Positions 11,863 through 24,249 of a stretch of DNA of 64,000 nucleotides are shown here, one piece after another. The notes under the pieces are model-generated. The model made no database searches, was not told the DNA's origin, and worked only from the letters and a program-made list of their open reading frames with translations. Source of the stretch: Amaranthus tricolor (lineage: Eukaryota; Streptophyta; Magnoliopsida; Caryophyllales; Amaranthaceae); NCBI RefSeq assembly GCF_026212465.1, contig NC_080051.1, positions 19,524,446 through 19,588,445 of the forward strand. The letters are read 5' to 3'. Within the stretch, counting starts at the first letter, position 1. Every line of letters starts with the position of its first letter. The position numbers were made by a program, and so were the translations under genes.

Positions 11863-12235
11863 TAATATTATTTTGTATTTTATTACTCTTAGAATTATTT
11901 TATTTTATATACATTTTACGGAAATTTTATCATATACCACTGAGTTTCTCCAAAATTCACCGTATACCACTCAAAATTTTTGAATTCACCATATACCATT
12001 GAGTTTTCGTACGTTAGCACAGAATATCATTAATGACAACTGCCGTCAGTGTGCCGTTTTTAGTAAATTATTAATTCACCATATACTATTACTTGTTTTT
12101 TTGCGTCAAATATCATTTTATACAAAAAAATATAGCCGTTGGAAGAGTGTAAGGGCTAGTTTGTGTATATGTATGTGATTTTTAAGGGAGTCACGTAACA
12201 AGGTACACCTCTAACCTCTGAAAGCATTTGCAAAG

Positions 12236-12601
12236 ATGTCAACAAACTCAAGATCATCATCATCATCGTCTTCTTTTAGTTCTTTGTATGTAAGGGTGCC
12301 GAACAAAGCATGTTGCTGTGGTAGGAAGTTTGCAATAATAAGTTCCGATTCGGCAAAAAATCCACAAAGGTTGTACTACAAGTGTGATGTATGTTATACA
12401 TTCAAATGGTTCAAGGGCAATGTTGATAAAAATGTCTCGTGGGGTTATGAAAATCAAAGCAATGGAGGGAATACCACGCATAGAAGTGAGACCGTGTTGA
12501 AGCATGAGTTAAAGGAGCTAAAGAAAAGAGTAGCAAAACAGCAAAAGATAGTGAATGGAGCAATTTTATTTGTGTTTATTGTATTTCTTACCTTGAAATG
12601 A
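12236..12601 (+). CDS. GRF-type zinc-finger protein carried by the nested MULE
   Basis: An intact 121-residue frame. A Ser-rich N-terminus (residues 4-16) precedes a GRF-like zinc finger with CxC at 26-28, C50 and C53 followed by FKW, a likely zinc-binding and nucleic-acid-binding fold. After it come a short coiled coil (about 86-104, HELKELKKRVAKQQK) and a hydrophobic C-terminal segment (about 106-120, VNGAILFVFIVFLTL) that could anchor in a membrane. The first about 20 codons lie within the element's inverted repeat, so the right arm carries a matching start. Such small GRF proteins are common in plant genomes and often transposon-linked. A role as accessory protein to the transposase is inference only. 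Confidence 0.7.
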   Translation: MSTNSRSSSSSSSFSSLYVRVPNKACCCGRKFAIISSDSAKNPQRLYYKCDVCYTFKWFKGNVDKNVSWGYENQSNGGNTTHRSETVLKHELKELKKRVAKQQKIVNGAILFVFIVFLTLK

Positions 12602-12821
12602 AAAATGTAAGACAAAATATTTCGTTGCTTAATTAAGTTTTACTGAAATTGGTAACATTGTTTGTCAAAATAATATGCTTACATAATTGGTGAGTACTTG
12701 CATTACATACATTAGAATTGTGATAAAAAAAAAGAAGTGCCATACAAACCAAGTAGTTAATATTTTGTTCAAAAGCAACTTGACACTAAACACTGTCACC
12801 AAAAAATGACACTAAACAATG

Positions 12822-13093
12822 CTAAGTAGCAGCCTTTCTCTTCATCCCACTTGTGTTGCCTTGCTGTGAAGAGGAAGCTGCATGTTCTATCTTCTTTGCT
12901 GATGCCTTTCTTGTCTTGCATGTCACTGCATTGTGGCCTAGTTCTTTGCATAAGATACATTTGTTGTTCTTGTGCCTTTTACCTTTTTTTGCTTCATGAG
13001 CAGCTCTTCTCCTTTGCTTAGGTGGTCTGCATTTGCATACGAAGAACTAAAAGAAGACAATGATGATGATGATCTTGAGTTTGTTGACATCTT
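12822..13093 (-). pseudogene. C-terminal tail of a MULE transposase with CCHC knuckle
   Basis: Reading leftward from the right inverted repeat, the sequence opens with the same MSTNSRSSSS start as the GRF gene. In a neighbouring frame it then encodes CKCRPPKQRRRAAHEAKKGK and a zinc knuckle CILCKELGHNAVTCK, ending in GMKRKAAT and a stop at 12822-12824. A basic stretch plus a CxxCxxxGHNxxxC knuckle is the usual C-terminus of MuDR-type transposases. The FAR1 and catalytic parts are missing, so the element joins a repeated start directly to the end of the gene. Confidence 0.6.
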
Positions 13094-15694
13094 TGCAAAT
13101 GCTTTTAGAGGTTAGAGGTGCTCCTTGTTACGTGACTCCCTCAAAAATCACATATATATGCACAAACTAGCCCTTACACTCTTTTAACGGCTATATTTTT
13201 TAAAAAATGGTATTTGACACAAAAAAAATAAAGTTATGGTATATGGTGAATTAATTATTTACCACAAACGGCACACTGACGGCAGTTGTCATTAATGGTA
13301 TTCTGTGCTAACGTACGAAAACTCAATGGTATATGGTGAATTAAAAATTTTGTGTGGTATATGGTGAATTTTGGAGAAACTTAGTGGTAAATCATGAAAT
13401 TTCCATACATTTTAATTTAGTTGAAATTTTAATTATTAAAGTAAATTAATTTTTATTTAATATTGAATATTATTATTATTATTAATGTTTGTTTGTATAA
13501 TGTTTTATTAACCTAATCTATGGTTTATTTCATATTTTAAATTTGCAGGACTTTGAAAACTTTGGGGACAATGTAGATTACTCTGGTAGATTTGTTACAG
13601 ATAGAGAATTTGATTCTGTAGATGAATTACATACTGAGGCCGATGAGATAGCAATAGCAATTGGTTTTCAATTTATACGTGCTTCATATAAAAAAAGAAG
13701 GACATTCTAGAGTTAGTTTGTATTTAAGATGTTACCGCTATGGTAATATTAGGGGTGATTTGCATAACCTAGATAATGCTGCCCGACCTGGTTCTAAAAG
13801 TAGAGCATGTCGGTGTAAATTTATGATTGTAGGAAGTAGTCGTAAACCAGGCGAAAGACCTTGGACGGTGAGGGTGTGCCCTGGGGAAAAAGGAAGACAT
13901 AACCACCCGTTAGTGTACAGAGATGGTCATGTAAGGGCAAATAGGTTGAATGTAGATATTCAGCAGCACATACGAGAGCTTAGTGCAACCGACATGCAAC
14001 CTGCGTTTATTATGACCTCAATTAGACAAAACTTTCCTGGTTTTTTTGCTAGTATGAATCAAATCTACAATGTTAGACAATCAATTAGGAGAGAAGAGAT
14101 GGAGGGTAGGACTCCCCTTCAAAACTGTCTTTATATGGCCACAAAGCATAATTATGTGGTTTGGACTGACTTGGATAGTGAAGGGGAACTGAGCAGATTA
14201 TTAGTTGCAAATCCTACATTCATCCAGATGATACATACGTGGTCGTATGTTGTGTTGATAGATACAACATACAAAACAAATAAACAAAAGTGGCCGCTGT
14301 GTGAAGTAATTGGAATGACACCAACCAATCACAACTTTTTTGTTGCGTTTTGTTTGATGCGAGATGAGGCGGCTGTGTCATATTCGTGGGTGTTGGGGAG
14401 ATTGAGAGATATTTTTGGCACAGTTCAAACTCTAATTATAAGTGATCGAGATAAGGGTTTATCTGTAGCTATTCGTGATGTCTTCCCAGGTAAAAAGGTT
14501 GTGTTGATTAATTATTGTCGTTCTATTTATTGAATATATCTTAATTATATTCATTGTTCTTTTAATGTAGATGTACAACATTTATTATGCGTATGGCATA
14601 TTGCCAATGACGTAGAGAACATGGTGGACAAATTCTGTGGCGGGAAAAGAAATCAACAAGGGCAGATATATTCAGGAAAACTAGATGGAACCCCTTGGTT
14701 AACAGTTCTACGCTCGCCGAATTTGAAGACAGATGGAAATCGATTGTGGCTACTTGGTCGATTAGGAATAGAAAGGTCGTTCGGTATTTGGCTGGAACAT
14801 GGATTCCACTTAAAGAGAAATTTGTGCGTGCATGGATGAATGATTGTTTACACATGGGTAACCACACTACCAACAGAGTTGAAAGCAAACGCTCGTCTTT
14901 CAAGTATTATCTTGGTAGCGGTAATAGCTCATTTGATACCCTGTTTAAAAGGGCATACGCACAGATAACAAATCAGCAATTTAGGATTTGACAAGCGCTA
15001 CAAGAATCTATGAATTCTATTTCAAGGTCTTTGCGACATAATTTCTTTAGACCGTTATATTTTCATGTATCCATTTTTTCCTTGGAACAATTGCTACTTG
15101 AGCATAACCGTATGGGTGATTATGTATTTGACAAATACGGTTGTGCACTGCAAAGCACCCATTAATTGCCCTGTGCTTGTTATTTCTATTTGTCGATTAG
15201 GTCACAAGGTTCGCTGTATTTGGATGACATTCATCCATTCCGGAGAGCGTTGATGTACACAGAGGTAGGAGCTGACACCAACGAAGGAGTACGACACGCA
15301 AACGCCGACGACAAAGAGCACTTTCAATCGTTGGTTGATGAAGTCTTAAAAGCTGATCCCGCAATTGTACGACACTTGTCTCAGATACTTGAAGATGAAT
15401 TACACCCTGATGGAGCCGATATACCTGAGCCTTATGCAAGTCCACCGAGAAAGGGAAGACCAACGACAAGTAAAACCCTAAGGAGAAATAAAAGCGCCTT
15501 TGAATACAACAGATCATCTTCTCGGGGTCGTGGATCTAGATTTTCATCCCGCGGAAGATCTAGTGGTCAAGAAACGTAATCCTCAGTTGGAATTAACTTT
15601 TGTTGCAACTTATCCGGTACATGACTTTCCTTTTCGTTGTTCACATTAGTTTATTACAGCTGAATCTAACTAATCGTATTTTTAATAATTGCAG

Positions 15695-16248
15695 ATGGAT
15701 CAGCAGGTCGTGATTTTGCAGTGTTTCCATGGCCCAATCACATTCCGCATAATCTCCCTCCTAACTTGTTTGATTGGATTGATGTTATAGGTGATGTTAA
15801 CTGTGGTTTTAGAACTATTGCCGTCACAGAGTTGGGAGGCGAGGAGGCATGGCCTCTTTTACGACGTGCAATGTTTAAGGAGATGCAAATGAACAGAGAG
15901 CAATACCTACGTGTGTATCTATCGGCGAAGACGTTAGATAATGCTATATTCAGTATTAGTTCACATAGCAAGGGACCTGCACCGTTTATTCACTGGTTGG
16001 AAGCACCGATGGCATTATACTCTACAGCGACGTTTTTTAACATTGGCATTGCGTATTATGGTTCTGCTGACGGTAATCCAAACTATAAATGTTTAATTCT
16101 TCCGTTAAGGAAAGAAGCAGGTGTACATAGTGTAAATAAAGTTATACATATATATTGGGTGAATAGAAGTTATTATGTTCAACTATTAATGAACGATGAT
16201 TCATCTCCACTCAAAACAAGTGATACCCTCGATGTAAGCAGTGCGTGA
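15695..16248 (+). pseudogene. OTU-like cysteine protease domain exon linked to the MULE transposase
   Basis: An exon opening after an AG at 15693-15694 encodes FAVFPWPNHIPHNLPP, then IGDVNCGFRTIA, matching the OTU active-site block (D-x-N-C-G-F-R, Cys nucleophile). Downstream are KEMQMNREQYL, APFIHWLEAPMALYS and IYWVNRSYYVQLLMND. In OTU proteases the final block normally holds the catalytic His, where this copy has Tyr in RSYYVQL, so it is probably inactive. The family removes ubiquitin, and related exons follow FAR1-like MULE transposases in plants. It probably belonged to the same transcription unit as the transposase. Its last dozen codons run antisense to the plant-mobile-domain gene, suggesting a junction near 16205-16215. 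Confidence 0.7.
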
Positions 16249-17712
16249 GCGCTCATTTAACAATGCTCTGGGAGAAGTAATGTATGGAGTCCATTCCACC
16301 TGCATATAAGCGAAATTAGCATAAACTAAATAATCTAAAATTAAAATAAAATGTATAACAAAGTGTGATATGATGTACAAAACCTGAGTTTTCGTCATGG
16401 AGTCTAATATACTCCTACAGTCTCTCAGCCTGCTGAGCTCACAACCTGGCTTGGGTGTGGATCACAACTCCGCCCTAGTCTTATTAGGCACATCTGCTTG
16501 ACAAGGATGGGGGCGGAAGACTGGAAAGTACTCCTAAATCCATGTCTGCAACAATGTGAGACAACCAGCCCTAGACGCCATTCCCAGTTGCTGATACAAG
16601 TACGCCAGCGTCATTGCACCCCAAGCGATCTCATCCTGATCGGCATTGACGGTTAGTATCGGGTGAGGTCGCATGCTAGTTATGGTCTTATCTGCCAGCA
16701 GTGTAGAGCCGACAATAGCCATGTAATAGGCTGTACACTGCGTCTCCATAGCCTGCGACTGATGGCACATATGCATAACTTTACCAATGTTGATGCAACC
16801 GTTGGTGAAGTACTCTTTCCTTCGTAGCTCCGACATCAGCTCCCCAAACAGACTAGCCAGCGCGAGCTTCCACTCACCGTCAACAGGTTCAGTCGAGAGT
16901 GAACCTTCAATACCAATGCCTAATATGCGTTGCACGTCGTGCAACATAATCCTCATCTACCCCCAGGGCATGTGGAAGGCGTTCGTATCCGGTTGCCACC
17001 TCTCTACGAAGGCCGATATTAAAGTACTAACAATGTGCTGGTACATAATGTATGGTAGCCGGCCGAGGGGAATGGCAGGTAAAACATCGTAGAGCTGATT
17101 AGACATATCCCGCAGTCCGATGATCGCCTCCAGCGGCTTCTTTCTACTACGGCACTCTGAAATCGAAGGCGTACGCTCAAAGCCCTAACAAATAAATTTA
17201 CCTATGTGCCCCCGATAGCTGGGTATCAAGCACGTATCAGTGGGGACCCTCGGGCTGGGGTGATGTGATCAACCAGTCCGTTCTAGCGGACTATGAGTGC
17301 CTGCTCCCCCGTGGAGGCGCATTGTCAACGTGGCTGTATCCAGCAGGGTCAGATGCGCCTACAGAACTAAGGTCTGCACGTGTAAATTTACCGGCATGCT
17401 TGCGGAGAACAGTCCAATCGACTGGGTGACCAATAGAGGCTTGGTACTCATTATTATCATCATCATCATCACTGAAACCCCCCCCCCAACTACTCTGGCG
17501 GCTAGTCTGGTCATCAAATCGAGTGCGCACTTGGTGCAATGTACTCAAATGTTGGGACTCACTGTGTCTGGCCGCCTGTTCCTGCCTAGCCCTCCTGGCA
17601 GAACCCGTAATCCCCCTCTTATGAGGGTCCCCTCTGAGTAAGGTAGGCCTAGAACTATTCCCGCGCAAAAAGCGTCTAAAAAACCCTTTCCTTTTTCTAT
17701 ATTACCTGCCAT
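16201..17712 (-). pseudogene. Plant mobile domain (PMD) gene, transposon-associated, decayed
   Basis: The gene reads leftward from a likely ATG at 17712. An N-terminal region at 17668-17291 (KRGITGSARRARQEQ, then an acidic DDDDDNNEYQ run) is followed by a broken zone and then the PMD core at 16956-16534 (MRIMLHDVQRILGIGIEGSL, DEIAWGAMTLAYLYQQLGMA). The core continues, after a stop, as EYFPVFRPHPCQADVP and TPKPGCELSRLRD. An apparent GT-AG intron follows MTKTQ, and a last exon encodes VEWTPYITSPRALLNERSR. PMD proteins occur both as host genes (MAIN/MAIL) and inside MULE or gypsy elements. Convergence with the MULE transposase/OTU unit favours the transposon version. Frame breaks show it is dead. 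Confidence 0.75.
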
Positions 17713-18385
<673 letters not shown>

Positions 18386-18386
18386 C

Positions 18387-20341
18387 ATTAATGAAAGAAT
18401 AGGACAACGTCCGCGAAGCCATAAGATGGCGCCTTTAAGGAGGTGTATGGAGGTCTGCAAGATCCACGACTTGAAAAGTACAGGGAGATTCTTTACATGG
18501 ACCAACAAGCAAGAGGGTCCTGCGAGAGTCTTTAATAAAATTGATCGTGTCTTGGTTAACCACTCTTGGGAAAACGCTTTCCCCACAGCCGAAGTCGTGT
18601 TCCTCCCGGAGGGGGACTTTGATCATAACCCAATGCTGGTCCACTTCTTCAAACAGCACAAAAGGTCCAAACCATTCAAATTCTTCAATCACTGGGGGAA
18701 AAGAGAAGACTTCCTGGAGTCAATCCAGAACACATGGTCCACCAATATTTAGGGCCCTATGAGCCACCAAATCATTGAAAAACTCAAGCTGATCCAAACT
18801 CTGTGCTACTAGAAGTTTAAGATGGATGAACAGGCTGCGGTCATACAAGCTGAGAGCAACTTGCTCAAAGCTCAGGAAGAGGTACATGTCCACCCATCTA
18901 ACGTGCACCTTATTAATTTTGAATGTAAAATGACAGATATCCTCAAAAAGGCTAAGGAGGAAAGAGATTCAGCCCTTCAACAAAAGGCCAAAATTGCCTG
19001 GCTTACCATGGGGAATGAAAATACACAAAATTCTTCCACCAGTCTATCAAACATAGACACAGCTTAAACACCATCACTGTGCTCCATATGAGTAATGACA
19101 TCATCAGTGACCAGACAAGGATCAAAGAGATCTTCCAAGAGTACTATAGGGACCTCTTGTGCAGAGATATAGATGATAAATGCCTCATCAATATGAATAT
19201 TGTTCATAAGGGCACAGTTCTCTCAACGCGCATCAAAACCTTCTTTCACTATCTTTCTCTGAGGAGGAAATCAAGAAGACTTTCTGGAGCATCCTTGAAA
19301 ATAAAGCCCCCAGCCTTGATGGCTTCTACAAGGCTTTTTGGCTTGTGGTAGGCCCAGACATGATTAGCGCTATCTAGGACTTATTCGACTCTGGGGTTCT
19401 TCCTAAGGCATGGAACGTGACGGCCATCACCTTAATTCCTAAGATTCAATGCCCAAAAGGCCCAGGAGACTATAGGTCCATCTCTTGCTGCAATGTCATC
19501 TACAAATGCATCTCAAAACTTATCTGCAGCAGACTTAAACTTGTTCTAGGGTCTATCATTAGCTCAAATCAAGGGGCGTTCGTGGAAGGACGCAACATTC
19601 TACATAATATCCTTCTTTTCCAGGATGTGGTGAAACATTATGGAAGAAAAAACTGCATGCCCAGCTGCCTCCTCAAAATGGATCTCCGCAAGGCTTATGA
19701 CACCTTAAACTGGGATTTCTTAACCCCGGTTTGTCAAGAGAATCATGACGTGCGTTACCTCCACCCAATGCTCCCTGATCTTTAATGGTAACCCTCTAGA
19801 AACCTTCAAGGCTAAACATGGAGTTCGACAAGGAGATTCTATGTCCCCTCTGCTCTTTGTCATTGGCATGGAATACTTATCTAGGATCCTCAAAGTAGCG
19901 GGAGAAGTGGAGGAGTTAAAATTCCACCCTAGATGCTTCAAAATAAAACTTACCCATCTTATTTTTGCGGATTACTTGATGTTGTTCTGTAAAGGGAATA
20001 TGCAAGCCATCAAGATCCTCATCAAAAGTGTGGAAACATTCTCCTCAAGCTCTGATCTTAAAGCCAACAACAACAAATCAGCCATATACCTCGCTGGAGT
20101 CAGTGATAGTGCCAGATCGCATGCTGCTAGTACGCTCGAATTTGCCTTCGAGTCCCTTCCAGTTAAATACTTAGGCATGCCGCTCACTTTCAAGCGATAA
20201 ACTGCAGCTGACTACATTTACCTAGTGGAGAAATTGACCAATCGGATTCGCTCCTGGTTCGCAAGGAATCTCTCCTATACAGCCAGACTTCAGCTAGTCA
20301 ACTCGATCCTCATGAGTATCACTAACTACTGGAGCCAAACT
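18387..20341 (+). pseudogene. L1-type LINE fragment, truncated at both ends
   Basis: Coding similarity starts directly after the microsatellite with INERIGQRPRSHK, then the C-terminal endonuclease region (DLKSTGRFFTWTNKQEG, KIDRVLVNHSW). Reverse transcriptase follows in several frames: TAITLIPKIQCPKGPGDYRS, SSNQGAFVEGRNI, LLKMDLRKAYDTLNWDFL, KHGVRQGDSMSPLLF, and the catalytic block as FADYLMLF, where the second Asp of the usual FADD is Tyr. SLPVKYLGMPL and a thumb-like NRIRSWFARNLSYTARLQL follow. Several stops and frame shifts and both truncations mean it is dead. Similarity ends abruptly near 20341; no poly(A) tail is seen. Confidence 0.88.
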
Positions 20342-22444
20342 ATTATGTTTTATTTTAGTGTTTTTAGAGTGATAAAGGTGTTATTTAGTGAGGTTGGAGT
20401 ATATATAAGAAGTCCAGGGGTAATATCATCAAATCATTAAAATAGGGGTGACGATAAAATGAAAAGAGTGGCGATGTTTAAGGATTGTGATTAAGAAAAG
20501 GTAGAAAAGAACAAAAGGTATACTTTTTGAAAAAGTGAGAGAAATATGGATATAAGAACGAATGCAGAAAATAAAAGTTATGGGGTCGAATATATATGAA
20601 GTTAATTTACCACGAACAAATTGCCTCGCCTTATTTTATAATACAGGTAGGTGGGGCGCGTTCTACGGATCTGTGCGGCCCCAAGAAATTCTATTTAACT
20701 TAAAAATGTGATTTTTATTTTTAACAGTTTAAGTAACCAAATTGAAATTGTGAAAGTTATAATGAATTTACTCTATGATGTAGCTAAGGAAATAAAAAAT
20801 AATACCTATATAAAGTGAATGCTATAATATAAATAAAAATGATCTCAACTAATAATATATATAGATAGGTAGATTTTCTTCTTACACAAACTTGGTCATT
20901 CCACATCAAACAAACCCGTAAACTTAAAGGCATCTCAGATGAAATATTTTCCGGACATTGATGCACCAATATCTTCTATTGTTGCATAGCTTTCATGGCT
21001 TTTCACTTTAGGGACTCAATTAGCATATATGACTAATCTTTATACGTATCAAATTTTGGATTTCCAAAGAATAAATCCAATAATCCATTCATGAAACACA
21101 ATGTCCTAGTAGTATTGTCACCACTTATGTTAACCTTAAACAATGAACATCCCTTGCCAGCTGCCAGAGCTGCTACATATTCCTGACTATGTAAAAGCAT
21201 ACATGTTTAGAATCAAAGGAATAAAAACACATCAACTAAATAAAAACAATTTCTACAACACAATACAATGCTTATTGTCACTAACTAACCATTGCATCAA
21301 AGGAATAATAGATATAAGGAAAATTCCACGTAGTAACCTTAAAGTATTTGGTTTTTCACGTGGTAGACAAAGTTTTTTTAAAATTCACACGTTAACTCTG
21401 ACACATGTTAACTCTGAGGTTACCGTATTGAAACTATATGACCTTTTTGATAAAAAAACGTTAAACATTTATTTATTTTCACTCAATTGCTATATGAAAA
21501 CCAGAATTACTCATCCCTTCACATTCATGGTAAAAACTAATTTCATCATTTTCCCCAAAATACAAATCTTATATATTTTCCTAAAAAAAAGTATATCAAT
21601 TTCTGCCATTAAATCATTCCAATTTTCTTGAGTAATGGATTATGTTCGTGGTAAATCATGAAATTCTTTTAGAAGCTACAATGAATTGGTATGGATAAGA
21701 GTAAGGAAATGCAATTGCATACTACTATTTCTACCTTATAAAAAGATTGCAAAATTTATATTTCGTAGGACATGAAGCCTAGATTGCTTATGAATCTAAT
21801 ATCTTACCTCTGTCAACCTTAGTAAGATTATATTTAGAGAAATTGCAAACTTCATCGATTTCAACTATGATCCATCTACTATTGGACATGTGAGTGCGCT
21901 CCAATAAACTCTCGACAACATTCTGCAAAGTCATAGCTTTAATTATCATACAAACCACAACAACATTATCACCAATAATTCTAAAGCCTTAATCTCAAAA
22001 AATTGGGTTCGACTGAAGCCTATATAAACTAATATATTAGTTTAGTGGTTGTCCACATTCATTTTTGTTATCCATTTATTTTAATTTTAACCATTCCAAC
22101 TATTAAGTCTAAAATTTCATATCTTTTTCCACTCCGAGCTACCCTAAAATCACAAAAAATAAAATTATAAATAACCTCGTTTCACCTTAATAAGTAGGCG
22201 GTTCTTCCCGTTTGGCTCCTTCACAATCATACTCATAGACTTACAAAATCGATCAAACTCTAGTGTAGTCAACATCTTTAGCCTCTTTGTGACTTTGTCT
22301 ATCAATCACAACAAACTAATCATAGACAAATTACCCAAACTAGTATTATTAACAATTAACAAACAACAATGTCTAATTTTTAAGCCAAATAGATATATAT
22401 AAAAGGATTGCCTAATTAGACCAAAGTGTCACCAATCAAATGTT
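20342..22444. other. Intergenic DNA without recognisable genes
   Basis: AT-rich sequence. The longest open frame (21143-21631) has no recognisable domain and biased, low-complexity composition, so it is not called. No terminal repeats were recognised. Confidence 0.4.
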
Positions 22445-22810
22445 ATTTGTACATAGTGTTTGGACAAAGCATTAGGATGAAAAAAAAAGCAAAAAGGAAG
22501 GAAAAGAAAGAAAAGGATGAGAAATAAAAGGAGATAAATTATTTGTTTGTTTTGGAGAAGAATGAAAGGAATTAGGAAGAGAAAGATAATGGAAAAGATG
22601 AAAATTTTTGTGTTTATAAATCATGGAAGAGAAATGATTTAATTTTATCAAGATTAGAAAGCAAAATCGTAAGAATAAAATTTTCATTTTTGTTATATCA
22701 TCATCAATATACTCTTCCCTTCAAATTTTTCCAAAATTGAAAAGATGTGACAGTTAATAAAAATAAAAGATTAAACCCCTTCAAATCTCTCAAATTCCTC
22801 CCACCCAAAA
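22445..22810. repeat. Dispersed non-coding repeat, copy 2
   Basis: Second copy of the family at 9665-10120, in the same orientation. Shared blocks include GGAGATAAATTATTTGTTTG, TTTTATCAAGATTAGAAAG and ATCATCATCAATATACTCTT. It appears truncated at the right compared with copy 1. Confidence 0.6.
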
Positions 22811-22914
22811 ATAAAAGATTATTTGTATGGATCTATCTTATGATAAAACGATCATATACAAGACTTCGAGTACACCTGTTAGATACAAATTTTCCTATAA
22901 TTTACCCACAAGTT

Positions 22915-23050
22915 GTTGTGAGAAACGGTCTCTCGACGTATTATATATATGGGCTAAATAGCCCAATCAATACATATTAAAGATAAAATAAGAATATAAA
23001 CTTCTTATTTTAAGGTAGTCTCTTTGAGAAACGATTTCTCACTGGAATAG
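22915..23050. repeat. Short inverted-repeat element ending in GAAACGRTYTCTC
   Basis: The left end GTGAGAAACGGTCTCTCG and right end GAGAAACGATTTCTCACTGG are imperfect inverted repeats about 120 bp apart around an AT-rich centre. The end motif links it to the elements at 10.57, 32.13 and 58.46 kb. Confidence 0.5.
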
Positions 23051-24249
23051 TACCCTATTAGAATTTATTTGGGCCTACTTATTATTACTTGAGTTTCAGA
23101 TTGAGCTTGTAAGCCCAACTATTTTTGATAATCTCTTAGTGGTATAGATCCAAAATCTATTGAGATTGCTCGTGGAGTATCTGTAATTGGAGTACGTCGT
23201 ACAAAATCCTGAATCAGAATCATGAATTATGATTGATTTTTCAACAGATCTTTAAAGTCAAAATCATAATCATTTCCGCATGCACCTAATTGAAAACATA
23301 TTTTCTACTTTCTTGGAAATCCCTTAGATCTATTCTAGGTTTCTACATAAACTATTATTAAATGATCTGCTTCTATCTTTTTGTTTTCCAATTTTCATTA
23401 TTTTAAAATTATAAATAAAAATAGAAAATCAAAAAATAATTTTTTATCTTTTAGTTGTACTTTTCAAAATTAACATGTTTGTAATAAATTTAATTAATTA
23501 TTTTTTCATTATTAGCTAGATATATATCTTACGACAATTAACAAAAACCAAAAAATAGAAAACTACCAACATACAAGATACCCTAAATTATGAATTTTTG
23601 GCCAAAAAAAATGGCAAGTGGCATATTGGAGAGTACAACTTGCTAATTAAGACTACATACAACAAATCAACAACAATATCAAACCGTTAATCACAAAAGA
23701 TTTAGATCCACTACGTAATCATTATAAACAAATTACTTTACAATTCTTTAATGAAGTTCCCAAAACAAATATTCACCATAATTAACAAAATTGAATCTTT
23801 TAGATAGAAAATATTTATTATATTGAATAATAAATTAATTTAATGGTAAAAAAGTAAATATGATAAACATTAAAAAGTACTTAAAAGAAAGTTATTGATG
23901 AAAAATAATATGAGGACCATAATTAATAAAAAATATTTTTATAAAGTTAGTAAAAAATATGTAGCGACCATAAGAAATATATATTTTTAAAATAAAGTTA
24001 ATGGAAGATATGTGGAGACTATAAGCATTATTGAAATTAAAATAAGGATGAACAAAGTTTATTTTGTCAAAAATTTATTAGATAAATAGAAAGATTTTTT
24101 TATAAAAATAACAACAAATAAAACACTACAAAATATTTGAAAATACTTTATAAATTATTATAAATAGATAACCTAGTTTCTAAATCATTCCAACATATAC
24201 TAGTCAAGCCACCAACAAATACCCAAGAACATTCTTCATCTACCACAAA
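23051..24249. other. Upstream region of the UGT87-like gene
   Basis: AT-rich with no coding features. A TATA-like stretch is possible near 24150-24170, in AATTATTATAAATAGATAAC. No further elements were recognised. Confidence 0.35.

Larger units (their letters stand above)
11919..13405. mobile_element. Nested MULE with long terminal inverted repeats and 9 bp target duplication
   Basis: The left end CGGAAATTTTATCATATACC and the reverse complement of the right end TGGAAATTTCATGATTTACC begin inverted repeats of about 370 bp (left to about 12294, right from about 13035). The flanks are a perfect 9 bp duplication TACATTTTA at 11910-11918 and 13406-13414, the size expected for Mutator-like elements. 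Inside are a GRF zinc-finger gene reading inward from the left end and only the C-terminal tail of a transposase-like gene reading inward from the right. This convergent layout resembles mudrB/mudrA of maize MuDR. It is therefore an internally deleted derivative. It lies in the intron of an older MULE gene. Confidence 0.88.
11392..15579 (+). pseudogene. MULE (FAR1/MuDR-like) transposase, decayed, several exons
   Basis: Likely exons are 11392-11424, 13549-14489 and 14571 onward, with GT-AG introns; the 81 bp intron 14490-14570 is clear. Exon 2 encodes a FAR1-type zinc-binding N-terminus (LRCYRYG, ACRCKFMIVG, VRVCPGEKGRHNHPLVY) and a MULE transposase core (SYVVLIDTTYKTN, IGMTPTNHNFFVAFC, LIISDRDKGLSVAIRDVFP). 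Exon 3 continues with HLLCVWHIANDVENMVDK, CLHMGNHTTNRVES and a basic RG/S-rich tail ending at 15579. It is broken: a frame slip in the A-run near 13688-13694, a 2 bp AT gain near 14666-14673, a TGA at 14989-14991 and another break near 15150-15165. Intron 1 (about 2.1 kb) carries a microsatellite and a second, nested MULE. No terminal inverted repeats of this host element were recognised. Confidence 0.85.

Noticed and set aside
21143..21631. 162-codon open frame on the + strand
   Set aside because: No recognisable domain, AT-driven composition (Lys, Asn, Ile, Phe), no splice partners or homology that I can see.
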